From NCBI GenBank assembly GCA_004377185.1, contig SOIM01000016.1, positions 1 through 64,000 of the forward strand: a DNA stretch of 64,000 nucleotides. Reading direction: 5' to 3'. Under the pieces are notes generated by a model. It ran no database searches and was not told the DNA's origin. It worked only from the letters and a program-made list of their open reading frames with translations. The position numbers and the translations under genes were made by a program. This stretch comes from Methanomassiliicoccales archaeon (GTDB taxonomy: Archaea > Thermoplasmatota > Thermoplasmata > RBG-16-68-12 > SOIM01). Positions 8,921 to 18,338 of this stretch are shown one piece after another (positions within the stretch are counted from its first letter, which is position 1; every line of letters starts with the position of its first letter).

Positions 8921-9403
8921 ATGGAAATCAAGTCTATCGCCATTGAGAATCCCGAGAACCTGAACCTCGTGATCGGACAAACGCATTTCATTAAGAGCGC
9001 TGAGGACCTGTATGAGGCCTTCATCAACTCGGCTCCATGCATGAAGTTCGGGATTGCCTTCTGCGAGGCTTCCGGAGACTGTTTGGTCAGGGTGGAAGGG
9101 AACGACGATTCGTTGAAGGAGCTAGCAGCCAAGAACGCCCTGAACATGGGTGCTGGCCACACCTTCATTGCTTTCATGAGGGAGGCCTTCCCCATCAACG
9201 TGCTGAACGCGATAAAGGACGTGCCCGAGGTCTGCAATATTTTCACTGCGACTTCAAACCCAGTTGATGTCATTATTGCCGAGAATGAGAGGGGCAGGGG
9301 AATCCTTGGTGTAATTGACGGAGAGCGCTCGAAGGGAATTGAATCTGAAGAGCAGGCGAAGGATAGGAAGGAGTTCCTTCGGAAGATTGGATATAAGCTG
9401 TGA
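8921..9403 (+). CDS. Adenosine-specific kinase (DUF355 family)
   Basis: This 160-residue protein matches a compact archaeal and bacterial family with characterised adenosine kinase activity (ADP- or ATP-dependent, from Pyrobaculum). Family signatures visible are LVIGQTHFIKSAEDLYEA, KFGIAFCEASGDCLVR, MGAGHTFIAFMR, and the glycine-rich RGRGILGVIDG near residues 124-134. The length matches the usual 155-165. The start follows a purine-rich stretch (GGGGGACGGAC). It is probably monocistronic; the next gene on the strand starts 50 bases later behind its own TATA-like stretch. Confidence 0.88.
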   Translation: MEIKSIAIENPENLNLVIGQTHFIKSAEDLYEAFINSAPCMKFGIAFCEASGDCLVRVEGNDDSLKELAAKNALNMGAGHTFIAFMREAFPINVLNAIKDVPEVCNIFTATSNPVDVIIAENERGRGILGVIDGERSKGIESEEQAKDRKEFLRKIGYKL

Positions 9404-9453
9404 TGAATGCTCAGAAAACATAATATGATGATTCGATATCCCAGGCAGATCGA

Positions 9454-10074
9454 ATGGAAGAAGATGACTTAGTTGAACTGACCATCAAATCCTACGACGA
9501 ATGTGCAGAAGAATATTCAAGGTTTCATTCTGAGAAGTCATTCAGGAAAAGGCTTGAGACATTCATAGCACTCCTTCCCGACAGAGCATTGGTTGTGGAT
9601 ATCGGCTGCGGTTGCGGAAGGGACACTGAATACCTCATGGAGCATGGCATCAACGCCATGGGTATCGATCTATCTGAAGGCATGATTGAACAAGCAAGGA
9701 AGTATGTTCCCAATGCCACTTTTCATCAAATGGATATGCGAAGATTGGAATTCGAGAACTCGTCAGTCGGTGGTATTCTTGCCATGGCTTCCGTCCTTCA
9801 CATTCCGAAGGAACAAATGGCTGGTCTGTTGACCGAACTCCGAAGGGTTTTGAGATTTGATGGACTCCTGTTTGTCAGCGTCATGGCTGGAACTGGCGAG
9901 AGAATTGTTGAGAAATCCGTAGCTGTGGAAGGGATGGGCCCTAGATTTTTCGCCTTTTACAATATAGAAGAGCTGAAGGATTTGCTGGGCCTCGCAGGTT
10001 TCAGAGTGGAACGCACATTTATGGATGAAGACATAGGTGTGGACTGGCTAAATGTTTATTCAAGGAAAGAGTGA
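9454..10074 (+). CDS. Class I SAM-dependent methyltransferase
   Basis: The 206-residue protein has the Rossmann methyltransferase motifs: VVDIGCGCGRDTEYL (motif I, SAM binding, near residues 45-60), INAMGIDLSEGMIEQA (acidic motif II), and ILAMASVLHIP followed by LRRVLRFDGLLFVSVM. The C-terminal part (FRVERTFMDEDIG) completes the fold. The substrate cannot be told; similar proteins methylate small molecules. A TATA-like ATAATATGATG lies about 30 bases before the ATG, so it probably has its own promoter. Confidence 0.85.
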   Translation: MEEDDLVELTIKSYDECAEEYSRFHSEKSFRKRLETFIALLPDRALVVDIGCGCGRDTEYLMEHGINAMGIDLSEGMIEQARKYVPNATFHQMDMRRLEFENSSVGGILAMASVLHIPKEQMAGLLTELRRVLRFDGLLFVSVMAGTGERIVEKSVAVEGMGPRFFAFYNIEELKDLLGLAGFRVERTFMDEDIGVDWLNVYSRKE

Positions 10075-10160
10075 TGGCGTCGTTCAAGCCTTCCTGGACT
10101 GGTTTGTTGCTGGTGCTAAGGCACCCTTGTCGAAGCGAAGCCTCGCACATCCGGCTATTC

Positions 10161-10514
10161 CTACTCCTCTCCCTTGATGATTCCAACTATGTTGCCGTCA
10201 GGGTCTGATATGTGTGCGAACCACCCGACCTTTGGAACTTGTGTTTTCTCAACCTCAACCCCTCCACCCAGCTCCTTCGCCTTCTCAAGGTACGGTTCGA
10301 TCTCATCCACGTCTATGTACACGAGAGGGGATTCCCCGGGGCGGACCTCATCCACCCTCATGATACCCCCTTTGACACCCGAAGGCGGACTGAAGAGAAG
10401 GTAATCCTCGCTAAAAGGCTCGAACTTCCATCCGAACAGGTTGGAAAGGAAATCCTCAGTCCGCTCAAGATTCGTAGAGGACCACTCTATATGGCATATT
10501 GAATTCCTTGGCAT
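10161..10514 (-). CDS. VOC (glyoxalase/dioxygenase-like) family protein
   Basis: This 117-residue protein has the paired beta-alpha-beta-beta-beta architecture of the vicinal oxygen chelate family. It begins MPRNSICHIEWSSTNLERT (metal-ligand His near residue 8), has FLSNLFGWKFEPF, and ends WFAHISDPDGNIVGIIKG, which carries the second half's ligands. It is a typical single-domain protein of the kind associated with small-molecule metabolism or resistance. Methylmalonyl-CoA epimerase is also a VOC protein, but this sequence lacks its usual look and lies far from the mutase genes, so I do not make that call. Confidence 0.85.
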   Translation of the reverse strand: MPRNSICHIEWSSTNLERTEDFLSNLFGWKFEPFSEDYLLFSPPSGVKGGIMRVDEVRPGESPLVYIDVDEIEPYLEKAKELGGGVEVEKTQVPKVGWFAHISDPDGNIVGIIKGEE

Positions 10515-10656
10515 TTTTCCACCTCCTCACCCACCAACGATTTTGCTTGATTTGTAACTATATCATTTCGAGTCTGTACGCACTTCCAGTTTGGGGGATA
10601 TTAGAATCGCTTGCTTCATATACATACTTTTGGAGGGAATCCATATGCAGTTGCAG

Positions 10657-11514
10657 CTAACGCAAGCAGGTTAAGCAGACTATCGACTCCTCCAAGGCGA
10701 AGGCCAGTCCGACCAGTATGATGAAAACTAGAGTGTGAACGACCTCCCTGTAACCGATCTGGCGAACGGCCAGCGGTCGCTCATACCGACGGCCCACTGC
10801 CCACAACGCTTTCAAGGTGACAGGCAACAGCGCCACGGGAGCTAGATATGGAAGGACGTGGAGAGCCGGACCAAGCATTATGGCTACGATTATGACTGCG
10901 AGATGATAGACTATCGAAGGTCCACCAGCCCCAAGGCGCACAGCTGGAGGTCCCATGCTTTCCTTTTTCCTCCTTACAAGATATCTCACATGGAATACGC
11001 TTCCCACGAAGAAGAAGGCACAGACTATCCACAAACCGACCGTCTTGATGGAAAAGACACCTGTTGCTGAATATTCTGCTGCCGGGGCGATCAGGGTCAA
11101 ACCCAGTATCCCAACTATTTCTCCGCCGGTGGTGAACTCCTTGCCCCGAGCCATGAGGATCAGGGTCAGTCCTCCGAAGGTAAGTGCAACAAATCCCAGC
11201 GGAAGGAGAAGCCACAGTCCGTACCCGAGAACGAGGAAAGCACCCATCAGTAGGATGATCGAAGAATACGCAAAGATCAAGGCCAGCACCTTCTTGTTCC
11301 GTTGTGCAGCCTTCGAAGGTCGTAGATAAACGACGACAGCATGGCGAGCCAGGAAAGCGAGAATGGCAGATATCAGAAGGAAGACGTTTACGGCACCGAA
11401 TCTGCCTCCCAACCAGGCACCAATTATGAAGCAAGAGATCAGTATCGACCATGCCCCGTGTTGCCTTGGGATCATAGAAGCGATTACTCTTCGTCCTCCA
11501 TCTTCCTCGGACAT
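10657..11514 (-). CDS. YwiC-like integral membrane protein
   Basis: The 285-residue protein has about eight hydrophobic segments and begins near MIPRQHGAWSILISCFIIGA, a hallmark of YwiC-like proteins. A polar loop VVVYLRPSKAAQRNKK follows the second helix. The family's function is unknown. Starts at 11514 (used here) or at the ATG at 11481 are possible; the latter begins directly at MIPRQHG. It lies downstream of the MFS gene on the same strand but 135 bases away, so co-transcription is uncertain. Confidence 0.78.
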   Translation of the reverse strand: MSEEDGGRRVIASMIPRQHGAWSILISCFIIGAWLGGRFGAVNVFLLISAILAFLARHAVVVYLRPSKAAQRNKKVLALIFAYSSIILLMGAFLVLGYGLWLLLPLGFVALTFGGLTLILMARGKEFTTGGEIVGILGLTLIAPAAEYSATGVFSIKTVGLWIVCAFFFVGSVFHVRYLVRRKKESMGPPAVRLGAGGPSIVYHLAVIIVAIMLGPALHVLPYLAPVALLPVTLKALWAVGRRYERPLAVRQIGYREVVHTLVFIILVGLAFALEESIVCLTCLR

Positions 11515-11649
11515 GGCTCAAACCTCGGGACTGACCTCCATGTTCCCGCTCGCTCCGATTGGATACGCAATTTGTGAGCACCGAACCGCTATTAGGACTT
11601 TATGAATTGGGGGCTCTTCTTAGAACGTGTTCGAATTCGCCAGTCCAGG

Positions 11650-12825
11650 TCACTTCTTTCTCAGCAATCTAAGAACTGCAGGAAGACCGACGAGAACCAC
11701 AATTCCCGAAATCCAGATTCCGATTTCAATGGTAAAGACAGAAGCCATAAACCCGGCCACGGGAGCACCGATCGCGACTCCCGCGACAAGCATGGCATAG
11801 AAAATCCCTGTAGCCAGTCCCCGCTCTTCCCGTACACTTCCGTGCGCCACCATCGCTGAGGCCGAGGGGAACAACAAACCGTGCCCCACTCCAAAGAGAG
11901 CCATCACAGAAATCAAGGCAGGAAGATCACTGAAAAAGGGAATGAGGAATAATGACAGGGCAACTGTCAGGAATCCAAATGTTACTGGAACCTTGGTGCC
12001 TATTCTGTCGGATAGCCACCCACTGGGATAGTGGACGATTATGGACATCACGGCAAATGCCGAGAATCCCGTGGCCACGTTGACCGTCGTCATCCCGAAT
12101 TGCCGCATATAAAGAGGGGCGAGGACGGTGAAGGCACCCAGAGCAAATAGAAGGAAGAATACGGACAAGTATGAGGCCATGGCCAGTTTCCGTTTAAGGA
12201 TTTCCAGGAAGTTACGCAAGTCTTCTCTGAAATCGGTCTTCATCCGTTTGAAATCTTCAGATTCTTTCACGAATAATGCAAAACCAACTGCAACGATCAG
12301 GCTGGCGGACAATACGTAGAACAGAATATCATACCCAAGCATAACATCATGTTCGAATCGGCTCATGACCACACCGCTCAGCATAAAACCTATGAGAACC
12401 GAGAACGCTATGGCAATGCCGTAGAGGGCCATCATCCTTCCCTTTCTCTCCTTGGGAGCCATACCAGCAGCCAGGGCCATTGTCGAAGGTCCTACGAATC
12501 CTCCGCCCAGACCATGAGCGGCTCTGACCATCAACAGATGAACGGGATTCTGCGTCAACGAATAGAGGAACACACTGATTGCGTCCAGAGAAAGGCCAAT
12601 CATCAAAGGTATCTTGCGACCTATCTTGTCCGCCAACCGACCCAGGATGATGTTGGCAGGTATGTGGACTATTGAGTACATGGCCACTATCAGCCCAGTC
12701 ATCCACAAATCTGCACCCAACAGGCCAGCGTAGACGGCTATCACGGGAATGAGCGCATTGCTGTCCATGGTCCCGATTAACGTCGAGACTAGGAGCGTGA
12801 AAGATTGCCCTCTTCTACCCCTCAT
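11650..12825 (-). CDS. Major facilitator superfamily (MFS) transporter
   Basis: This is a 391-residue polytopic membrane protein with about twelve hydrophobic segments in two six-helix halves joined by a charged loop (SEDFKRMKTDFREDLRNFL). The MFS signature between helices 2 and 3 is visible as GRLADKIGRKIPL, and its counterpart in the second half as SGWLSDRIGTKVPV. It is likely a drug or metabolite exporter (DHA1-like), from overall look only. I chose the ATG at 12825; a GTG four codons upstream is possible. Confidence 0.88.
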   Translation of the reverse strand: MRGRRGQSFTLLVSTLIGTMDSNALIPVIAVYAGLLGADLWMTGLIVAMYSIVHIPANIILGRLADKIGRKIPLMIGLSLDAISVFLYSLTQNPVHLLMVRAAHGLGGGFVGPSTMALAAGMAPKERKGRMMALYGIAIAFSVLIGFMLSGVVMSRFEHDVMLGYDILFYVLSASLIVAVGFALFVKESEDFKRMKTDFREDLRNFLEILKRKLAMASYLSVFFLLFALGAFTVLAPLYMRQFGMTTVNVATGFSAFAVMSIIVHYPSGWLSDRIGTKVPVTFGFLTVALSLFLIPFFSDLPALISVMALFGVGHGLLFPSASAMVAHGSVREERGLATGIFYAMLVAGVAIGAPVAGFMASVFTIEIGIWISGIVVLVGLPAVLRLLRKK

Positions 12826-12904
12826 TACAATTCGCACGTGAAAGAGTAGCCTGACATAAGGGTTGCTATGGAGGAGCTAGAGAATCCGTCATGAGGAATC
12901 CAGT

Positions 12905-13054
12905 TCATACTTGGAATCCCACATGGTGGTGCTCCTTTGAGCCGACCGTATCGTTCACAGCATCATGAGGCTCAGAGCTCACGATTTCGAGTCCCAGGAA
13001 AGAGTCACCATCAATGAAACCGATAAAACACCGAGATGCCTCATATCTTGCCAT
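12905..13054 (-). CDS. Possible 49-codon small protein
   Basis: On the minus strand an open frame begins MARYEASRCFIGF and ends HHHVGFQV. GGTGAG stands a few bases before the ATG, matching the archaeal anti-Shine-Dalgarno. No TATA box is clear and I recognise no family. It is the only coding candidate in the 334-base gap between the MFS and GNAT genes (12826-13159); the remainder of that gap shows no structure I can identify. It could be a chance frame or a gene remnant. Confidence 0.25.
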   Translation of the reverse strand: MARYEASRCFIGFIDGDSFLGLEIVSSEPHDAVNDTVGSKEHHHVGFQV

Positions 13055-13159
13055 GTCTCACCGTTCGTCCATAACTGTATGGGTAATTGGGTTTTGTACT
13101 ACACACTCTTTTCGAATTGAACTCCGTCTTTGACTACCGCATGAAGTAGAACGACGTTT

Positions 13160-14227
13160 CTAGCCTATCCGCAACTGATACCCCTGATAGACCTGCACCG
13201 TCTTGTAGCCCGCTTTCTGGTATATCCTCAACGCGTCCGTGCTTGCCACGTTCACGCTCACATATGCCACGTCCATGCCCCTGTCCCCAATCCATTTCAG
13301 GCTTTTGAGTGTGAGAAACATTCCCAATCCTTTTCTCCTTTCTGATGGGATCGTTGCCAGTGAGTAGGTGCCTCCTCTTTTCACACCGTGTTCTTCGTTG
13401 TATTTGTGATCAATGCCGGTCATCACCATTCCCACAACTCTGTCATCGCTTTCTCTCTCTGCCAGCAAGAACCCGGAGTGGTTTTCTGCGTCGTCAAAGA
13501 TCCAGCTCTTGGTGAACCTTTCCATCGTCATGGGCGGGTACTTGTCCCTCGTTGCGAACGCCTCGTTGAAGACATTGACCATAGTCTCGATTTCCTCGGG
13601 TATCCTGGCGGTCCGAACTCGATAGCCCTTTGGAGGTCCGGGTTCTTCTATTCCAGATGAACTGCGCTCCATTCCATGGTTCTGATAGCTCGTCTTTGAG
13701 AAACCGAGCCTTCCGAGAAGATGCACTCTCGCCTTGTACCTGGTGTCAACCCTTGTTGTGATCCATTCCACTCCATGATTCTTCAGATAATCCACGATTC
13801 TTGCGAAAAGCTTCTTCTCTATGTCCTTTCCCAGGTAGTTCGGAAGGATGTACAGTTCGAAGTAACCGACAGGTCCTCTGATTTTTACGTGTTCGGGACT
13901 ATAGATACCTCTACCACTTGCTACCATCTTTCCGCTTTCGACCGCAACGAAGTGACCCTCGGTGTCGTGGTACGGATGATCCAGTACAGTTCTCCGAACA
14001 TCCTCGGCGGTGAGTTTCCTGAAATCTGGGTCGTTTGCCTCGGCCGTGTTGTGGAGTTCTAGGTAGCCGTCCAGGTCTGGTGGTTTGAAGTTGCGGATTT
14101 CCGTACCGATCTCCTCGGAACCTGATTGGTGGGACTGAGAAAAAGGTTTTCTGTGAACTCTCCATTTGACCTTGTCACACTTTGTGATTTCTAATCGGTG
14201 GGTCCTAGAGTGACTTGCCACATACAA
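13160..14227 (-). CDS. Two-domain GNAT N-acetyltransferase
   Basis: The 355-residue protein contains two GNAT folds in tandem. The first half runs from about IRNFKPPDLDGYLELHN through GYFELYILPNYLGKDIEKKLF. The second half starts near YRVRTARIPEEIETM and contains the acetyl-CoA-binding motif ATIPSERRKGLGMFLTLKSL, then STDALRIYQKAGYKTV. Only the second half keeps a good RxxGxG-type motif, so the first is likely a degenerate partner domain. The first 40 residues look unrelated to the fold and overlap the upstream methyltransferase gene by 23 bases, so the start may be wrong, but no better in-frame ATG or GTG is evident. The substrate is unknown. Confidence 0.8.
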   Translation of the reverse strand: MYVASHSRTHRLEITKCDKVKWRVHRKPFSQSHQSGSEEIGTEIRNFKPPDLDGYLELHNTAEANDPDFRKLTAEDVRRTVLDHPYHDTEGHFVAVESGKMVASGRGIYSPEHVKIRGPVGYFELYILPNYLGKDIEKKLFARIVDYLKNHGVEWITTRVDTRYKARVHLLGRLGFSKTSYQNHGMERSSSGIEEPGPPKGYRVRTARIPEEIETMVNVFNEAFATRDKYPPMTMERFTKSWIFDDAENHSGFLLAERESDDRVVGMVMTGIDHKYNEEHGVKRGGTYSLATIPSERRKGLGMFLTLKSLKWIGDRGMDVAYVSVNVASTDALRIYQKAGYKTVQVYQGYQLRIG

Positions 14228-14966
14228 ACATGGGCAGGTGCTCTCCCTCCGGAAATGTGGAATGCTCGAGCTTCATCTCTTTCACTTCAAACCCAACTTC
14301 CTTCAACAAGTCATGCCAGGTCCGCAACTCAAAGATGCCACATATATGGCGGTCGGTCTGGACCTCCAGCTCACCTTGACGGAGGATTACGTAAACGAAT
14401 CTGGTCTCGAAGCTTGTGTCCTCAGGGTCGGGGTCGAAGCCGTTCTCGATTAGCACTACCTTGATATCGCCTTTGGAATGGGTCGAGCATTCAGTCTTGT
14501 TCTGTTTGAATCTCTCTTTGCATTCTTCCACATACGTTAAGAAGATCCCACCGGGTTTCAAGTGATCGTACGCGGTCACGAAGGCGTTTCTGAGATCCTC
14601 GACGGTACTCATGTAATCAATAGAATCAAGGATGGCCACTGCATCATAGGATTTGTCCAGACGAATCGTACGCATGTCGCCCTTGCAGTAGGTCACCTCT
14701 GGATTCAGCTCTCTTGCGAGCTTGAGCATCTCCTCGCTGTTGTCAATGCCAGTCACTTCGAAATGTTTCTTGAAGACATGATCGTTGTGACCCGCTCCGC
14801 AACCTATGTGGAGCAATGTCCTGACCTCGATTCTGGAGTGCTCCCTAATCACCCTGCTGAACAACTCCGTTTCTTCCGCATAGTCCTCGGGCGGACTGAT
14901 GATGGGCCACAACCAGGCCAGGTCACCGTACATCCGACGCTCGTCTTTGTTGGGTGACGTTGTCAA
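14205..14966 (-). CDS. Class I SAM-dependent methyltransferase
   Basis: This 253-residue methyltransferase shows motif I LLHIGCGAGHNDHVF, the acidic motif EVTGIDNSEEMLKLA, YCKGDMRTI, DAVAILDSIDYM and HLKPGGIFLTYVEE. It begins MTTSPNKDERRMYGDLAWLW, and the C-terminal half has a beta-rich insertion (residues about 165-215) typical of small-molecule methyltransferases. It probably belongs to an operon with the nucleotidyltransferase gene upstream (32-base gap) and the GNAT gene downstream (overlap). The substrate is unknown. Confidence 0.85.
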   Translation of the reverse strand: MTTSPNKDERRMYGDLAWLWPIISPPEDYAEETELFSRVIREHSRIEVRTLLHIGCGAGHNDHVFKKHFEVTGIDNSEEMLKLARELNPEVTYCKGDMRTIRLDKSYDAVAILDSIDYMSTVEDLRNAFVTAYDHLKPGGIFLTYVEECKERFKQNKTECSTHSKGDIKVVLIENGFDPDPEDTSFETRFVYVILRQGELEVQTDRHICGIFELRTWHDLLKEVGFEVKEMKLEHSTFPEGEHLPMFVCGKSL

Positions 14967-14998
14967 TCTTTCCTCCTCCGTCAGAGATTTACTCTCAT

Positions 14999-15832
14999 CT
15001 ACCAGCTTAGATAGTATTTCGTCTTATCCGAAGCCTTCTCCCAGTTCTTCTCATAGTGTGCGAAACACTCCTCGAAGTCTTCGAACTTGAATTCCAGGCC
15101 GATCTTGTTGCAGAGACCTATTAGTTCATTTCTGATTCTTCTTGCATTGGTCTTTGTCTTGATGGACTCTATGAAAGGCTTTTTGATCGTGTTGAAGTGC
15201 TTGGATTCGGGGACTGAACCGTTCTCCAGATGATAGAAAAGCCATTTGGGCAGGTATGGTTGGAATTTCTTGTTCTTTGCGTAGATCCACAAGATTAGGT
15301 GCTTGGTTCCAAGGACTAGTGCGTGGGATACGTTAACCATATCTCCCCTCTTCTCCCACATGTCAGTATCATACATTAGGTGAATATCGGCAGCCTGGCG
15401 GTGGTGTTCCATGAGCTTCTTCTGTTCTCGGTCTGGGAAGACCAGTTTCTCTTTCAGCATGTTTTTGATTCTATTGTCTGTATCATGCAATATCTGAGAA
15501 TTTTCCCTATCCCATCTCATTAGCTGGTCCCAGTATTTTGACGGCGATTTGTGTCTCAGCGCCCTTTGGTACGATTCAACTGGGGTGTCTGTTCCAATCT
15601 CCTTGTATCTCACTTCCACCGCGATGTACTTGCCAATCTTTCTGCATTTCTTCTCGTCGGCATAGACTATCAGATCAAGATCGGAATAATCATCACAATA
15701 ACCACGACCAAGTCCGCCGGTTGCCAATATTCCTACGACTCCATCGATTTCTGAGATCTTCTTGGAGATTTTCTTGGCGGCGGACAGGAACTCTTCGTAT
15801 CTGTTTTCTGCTCTGTAAATGGCTTTCTTCAT
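14999..15832 (-). CDS. Nucleotidyltransferase of the aminoglycoside adenylyltransferase-like fold
   Basis: The 277-residue protein has a pol-beta-type nucleotidyltransferase core: GILATGGLGRGYCDDYSDLD gives the GG/GS turn (residues 39-44) and the DxD metal pair (51-53), followed by a third strand EVRYKEI. The C-terminal two thirds are alpha-helical (VNVSHALVLGTKHLILWIYA), as in streptomycin and kanamycin adenylyltransferases. The ATG at 15832 is preferred to a GTG three codons upstream. Context (methyltransferase and GNAT in the same direction) is like small-molecule-modifying or antibiotic-resistance gene clusters, but the substrate is unknown. Confidence 0.75.
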   Translation of the reverse strand: MKKAIYRAENRYEEFLSAAKKISKKISEIDGVVGILATGGLGRGYCDDYSDLDLIVYADEKKCRKIGKYIAVEVRYKEIGTDTPVESYQRALRHKSPSKYWDQLMRWDRENSQILHDTDNRIKNMLKEKLVFPDREQKKLMEHHRQAADIHLMYDTDMWEKRGDMVNVSHALVLGTKHLILWIYAKNKKFQPYLPKWLFYHLENGSVPESKHFNTIKKPFIESIKTKTNARRIRNELIGLCNKIGLEFKFEDFEECFAHYEKNWEKASDKTKYYLSW

Positions 15833-15945
15833 ATATCTCACCAGCTAGACGAGCTATTCTAGAAGACTTCTATCAAACCAATTCCATTAAGTGTTTCTAT
15901 CTGAGAAATGGACCGGGTGGGCGATTTTGATGCCGAGGTTTATGC

Positions 15946-17076
15946 TCACTCCAAGATGTGGATATTCTTCTCCCTGGACATTTCCTTAAGTATCTTCGGC
16001 CACACGGTTACGCTGACCTCTCCCAGGTGTGCCTTTTTGAGCAAAAGCATGTAGGTTCGAGACTGTCCAATACCGCCCCCAATGCTCAGCGGTATCTCAT
16101 CGTTCATGATCGCCTGGTGGTACGGCATTTCGAGAAAATCAAGCTGGCCAGTAAGCTCCAGCTGCTTTTTCAAAGTCTCTGCATTTACGCGTATTCCCAT
16201 TGAAGTCAATTCATGTCGCCTCTTGGTCACCGGGTTCCAGACAAGTATGTCGCCGTTCAATCCATGCATGGGCCTGCCATCATCAGACTCAGTCTCTGTA
16301 ACCCAGTCGTCATAGTCTGCCGCCCTCATCTCGTGCGGATAACCATCCTCGAGCACCCAACCGATTCCGATGATGAAGACTGCCGGGTATTCCTGCAAGA
16401 TTGTTGTTTCCCGCTGCTTTCGCGGTAGGTCTGGGTACTTGTCAAGAATATCTTCAGCATGCAAGAATGTAAGCTCATCAGGCAAGCTTGGATACTTGTC
16501 CGTCTTGAGTTGTGGATACAGCTCTTGAACATGACTCTCGGCCCCCTTCAGCACCTTCCAGATCTTCCGCACAATTTCCTTCAGGAAGTTCAGGTTCCGT
16601 TGCTCCTCTGCAATCACTATCTCCCAGTCCCACTGGTCCACATACGCGCTGTGGTCATGGTCCAGGAAGTAGTCCTTGCGAACCGCACGCATGTCGGTGT
16701 TCAGACCTTCTCCCACGTTCATGCCGAATTGCTTCAGTGCCATACGCTTCCACTTGGTCGCTGCTTGGACTATCTGGGCGTCGATCGGGTTCTTGTCATG
16801 GTCGTTCGAGATGTGGAACTCTATCGGTGTGCGCGAGCCATCTCTATCCAGCAAATCATTTATGCCGCTCTCTCTGTCCACTATAAGGGGGCACTCGACA
16901 CGGATGAGATTGAGCTCCTTGCAGAGGTTCTCCTCGATGTAGTTCTTTGCCGCGGTGATGGCAATCTGCGTGTCCTTCGGGCCAAGGATCGGACTGTAGT
17001 CTTGCGGCAGGACTCTCTCAAGCTCGTCATAGCTTCCGATTCCGGGTCCGGCTAGGTCTGCTTTCTTGTCTAGCAT
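15946..17076 (-). CDS. asnA: Aspartate-ammonia ligase (asparagine synthetase A type)
   Basis: AsnA makes asparagine from aspartate, ATP and ammonia, using a class II synthetase-like fold. The 376-residue protein shows LNLIRVECPLIVDRESGIND, MRAVRKDYFLDHDHSAYVDQ, WDWE, and the C-terminal GGGIGQSRTYMLLLKKAHLG. I chose the ATG at 17076 because a longer frame starting at 17232 would overlap the previous gene and adds a non-homologous 52 residues. The ammonia-dependent enzyme is common in bacteria and found in a minority of archaea. The winged-helix gene ends 86 bases upstream on the same strand. Confidence 0.92.
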   Translation of the reverse strand: MLDKKADLAGPGIGSYDELERVLPQDYSPILGPKDTQIAITAAKNYIEENLCKELNLIRVECPLIVDRESGINDLLDRDGSRTPIEFHISNDHDKNPIDAQIVQAATKWKRMALKQFGMNVGEGLNTDMRAVRKDYFLDHDHSAYVDQWDWEIVIAEEQRNLNFLKEIVRKIWKVLKGAESHVQELYPQLKTDKYPSLPDELTFLHAEDILDKYPDLPRKQRETTILQEYPAVFIIGIGWVLEDGYPHEMRAADYDDWVTETESDDGRPMHGLNGDILVWNPVTKRRHELTSMGIRVNAETLKKQLELTGQLDFLEMPYHQAIMNDEIPLSIGGGIGQSRTYMLLLKKAHLGEVSVTVWPKILKEMSREKNIHILE

Positions 17077-17162
17077 TCGATTCACTTCCGTTTTTCTATG
17101 TCTGGACTCACTTGGGAATTTGGCTAAAGCCCGCTGAATAGAAAAAGCTTTTGCAGGGGCAA

Positions 17163-18338
17163 TCAACTGAACTTGAGAGGGGTCATGAAACTGCCCATCG
17201 TCCTTTCGGTCAGGGGGATCATGGAATCGCATTCTTTTGTTCTCACATCCTTCTCCGCTATGAATTTACCAATGTCCTTCGCCTTTCTGCGCAACGTCTT
17301 TGAGAGAGAACTGTCAACCTTCTCGAGGAGGTACAGCTTCACCAGCGGTTTCTTTCCCTTCTCAAGATCCCACACGCCGACGGCTCTCCCGTCAAGAAGA
17401 ATCATGAAGGTAGCGTTTCCGGAGGGGTCGAACAGTTCGTTGTAGTGTTCATAATCCAGATACCTCCCCCGTTCTCTATATCCCATAAGATGGGGGTCGG
17501 ACGCAGGCAAGAAGCATACCGTTTTCTTCTGTGCCACTCTTGTTGTCTTGAGTGCCTTTTCGTCTGAACCCAGCATGACGAAATTACCTTCCAGACCTTC
17601 TATCTCTATGTGGAGCAGTTGCTCTTGAATATCGTCCAAAGCCTTCCTGATGGGGGTCTTGCGCAATCCCGTCCACCACACGATGTCCTTCTCTGTTGCA
17701 GGTCCGAACGATTTGAGATATTGATGCACCAGTAACCCTGTTGCTTTCTCCTCCCCTACCTCGTTCAGGTCCACATCCGGCAAGAACCTGCTGAAGTTGT
17801 AGTATCTATGGATGTTGCTCTTCCACCCCTTCTTGGGGAGGCCACGGATAAGGATGCCCTGGTCGCACATGAGGTTCATTATCGATGAAATGTTCAGATC
17901 CATTCCCAAAGCTCTCTTGACCTCTTTCGCAGTCAAACCATCGTTATCAAGGACCTCCAGAATCTTCTTGGAGGTATTCTTGTATATTGCTGGAGTTATC
18001 CCCAAGTGCTTCTCGAAATCTCTTGCTCGCAACTCTATGAACTTCCTGGTTGCTGAGTGCGCGATTGGGATCATTTCTTTGGTGAGGACGTATAGCGTTC
18101 TTCGTACTGTCCGAATTCTTCCCAAGGTTCGCTTGTCCTGGAGTTCGCGCCTCAAGTCCTCCTTCTCGAAACTCTTCATTCTTGCGAAGAGAGATACATA
18201 TGGAGTGGTAGCCCCAGTTGCATGAAGTCCTCCGATATCACTGACAATCTGCAGAATATCATCTGTCTTTGTATTCTCTGTCAAATGCTGTTTTCTCAAC
18301 AAGAAATGATTGACCCTTTCGAGGTCTATGGCTTCCAT
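17163..18338 (-). CDS. Winged-helix protein of the AlkZ/YcaQ-like (HTH_42) family
   Basis: The 391-residue protein has the tandem winged-helix architecture of the HTH_42 family: an N-terminal DLERVNHFLLRKQHL, LHATGATTPYVSLFARM, a middle LVHQYLKSFGPATEKDIVWW, then a C-terminal beta barrel with GRYLDYEHYNELFDPSG and VGVWDLEKG. Characterised relatives (AlkZ, YcaQ) are DNA glycosylases acting on bulky alkylated bases or interstrand crosslinks. Their catalytic QxQ or QxD motif is not clear here, so glycosylase activity is only possible. It is the first gene of a minus-strand set including asnA. Confidence 0.78.
   Translation of the reverse strand: MEAIDLERVNHFLLRKQHLTENTKTDDILQIVSDIGGLHATGATTPYVSLFARMKSFEKEDLRRELQDKRTLGRIRTVRRTLYVLTKEMIPIAHSATRKFIELRARDFEKHLGITPAIYKNTSKKILEVLDNDGLTAKEVKRALGMDLNISSIMNLMCDQGILIRGLPKKGWKSNIHRYYNFSRFLPDVDLNEVGEEKATGLLVHQYLKSFGPATEKDIVWWTGLRKTPIRKALDDIQEQLLHIEIEGLEGNFVMLGSDEKALKTTRVAQKKTVCFLPASDPHLMGYRERGRYLDYEHYNELFDPSGNATFMILLDGRAVGVWDLEKGKKPLVKLYLLEKVDSSLSKTLRRKAKDIGKFIAEKDVRTKECDSMIPLTERTMGSFMTPLKFS

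Noticed and set aside
10112..10125. Small hairpin GGTGC-TAAG-GCACC downstream of the methyltransferase gene
   Set aside because: Five base pairs with no T-run; too weak to call a terminator.
10161..10514. VOC protein as methylmalonyl-CoA epimerase
   Set aside because: Sequence features fit a general glyoxalase-like protein, and it is 30 kb from the mutase operon.
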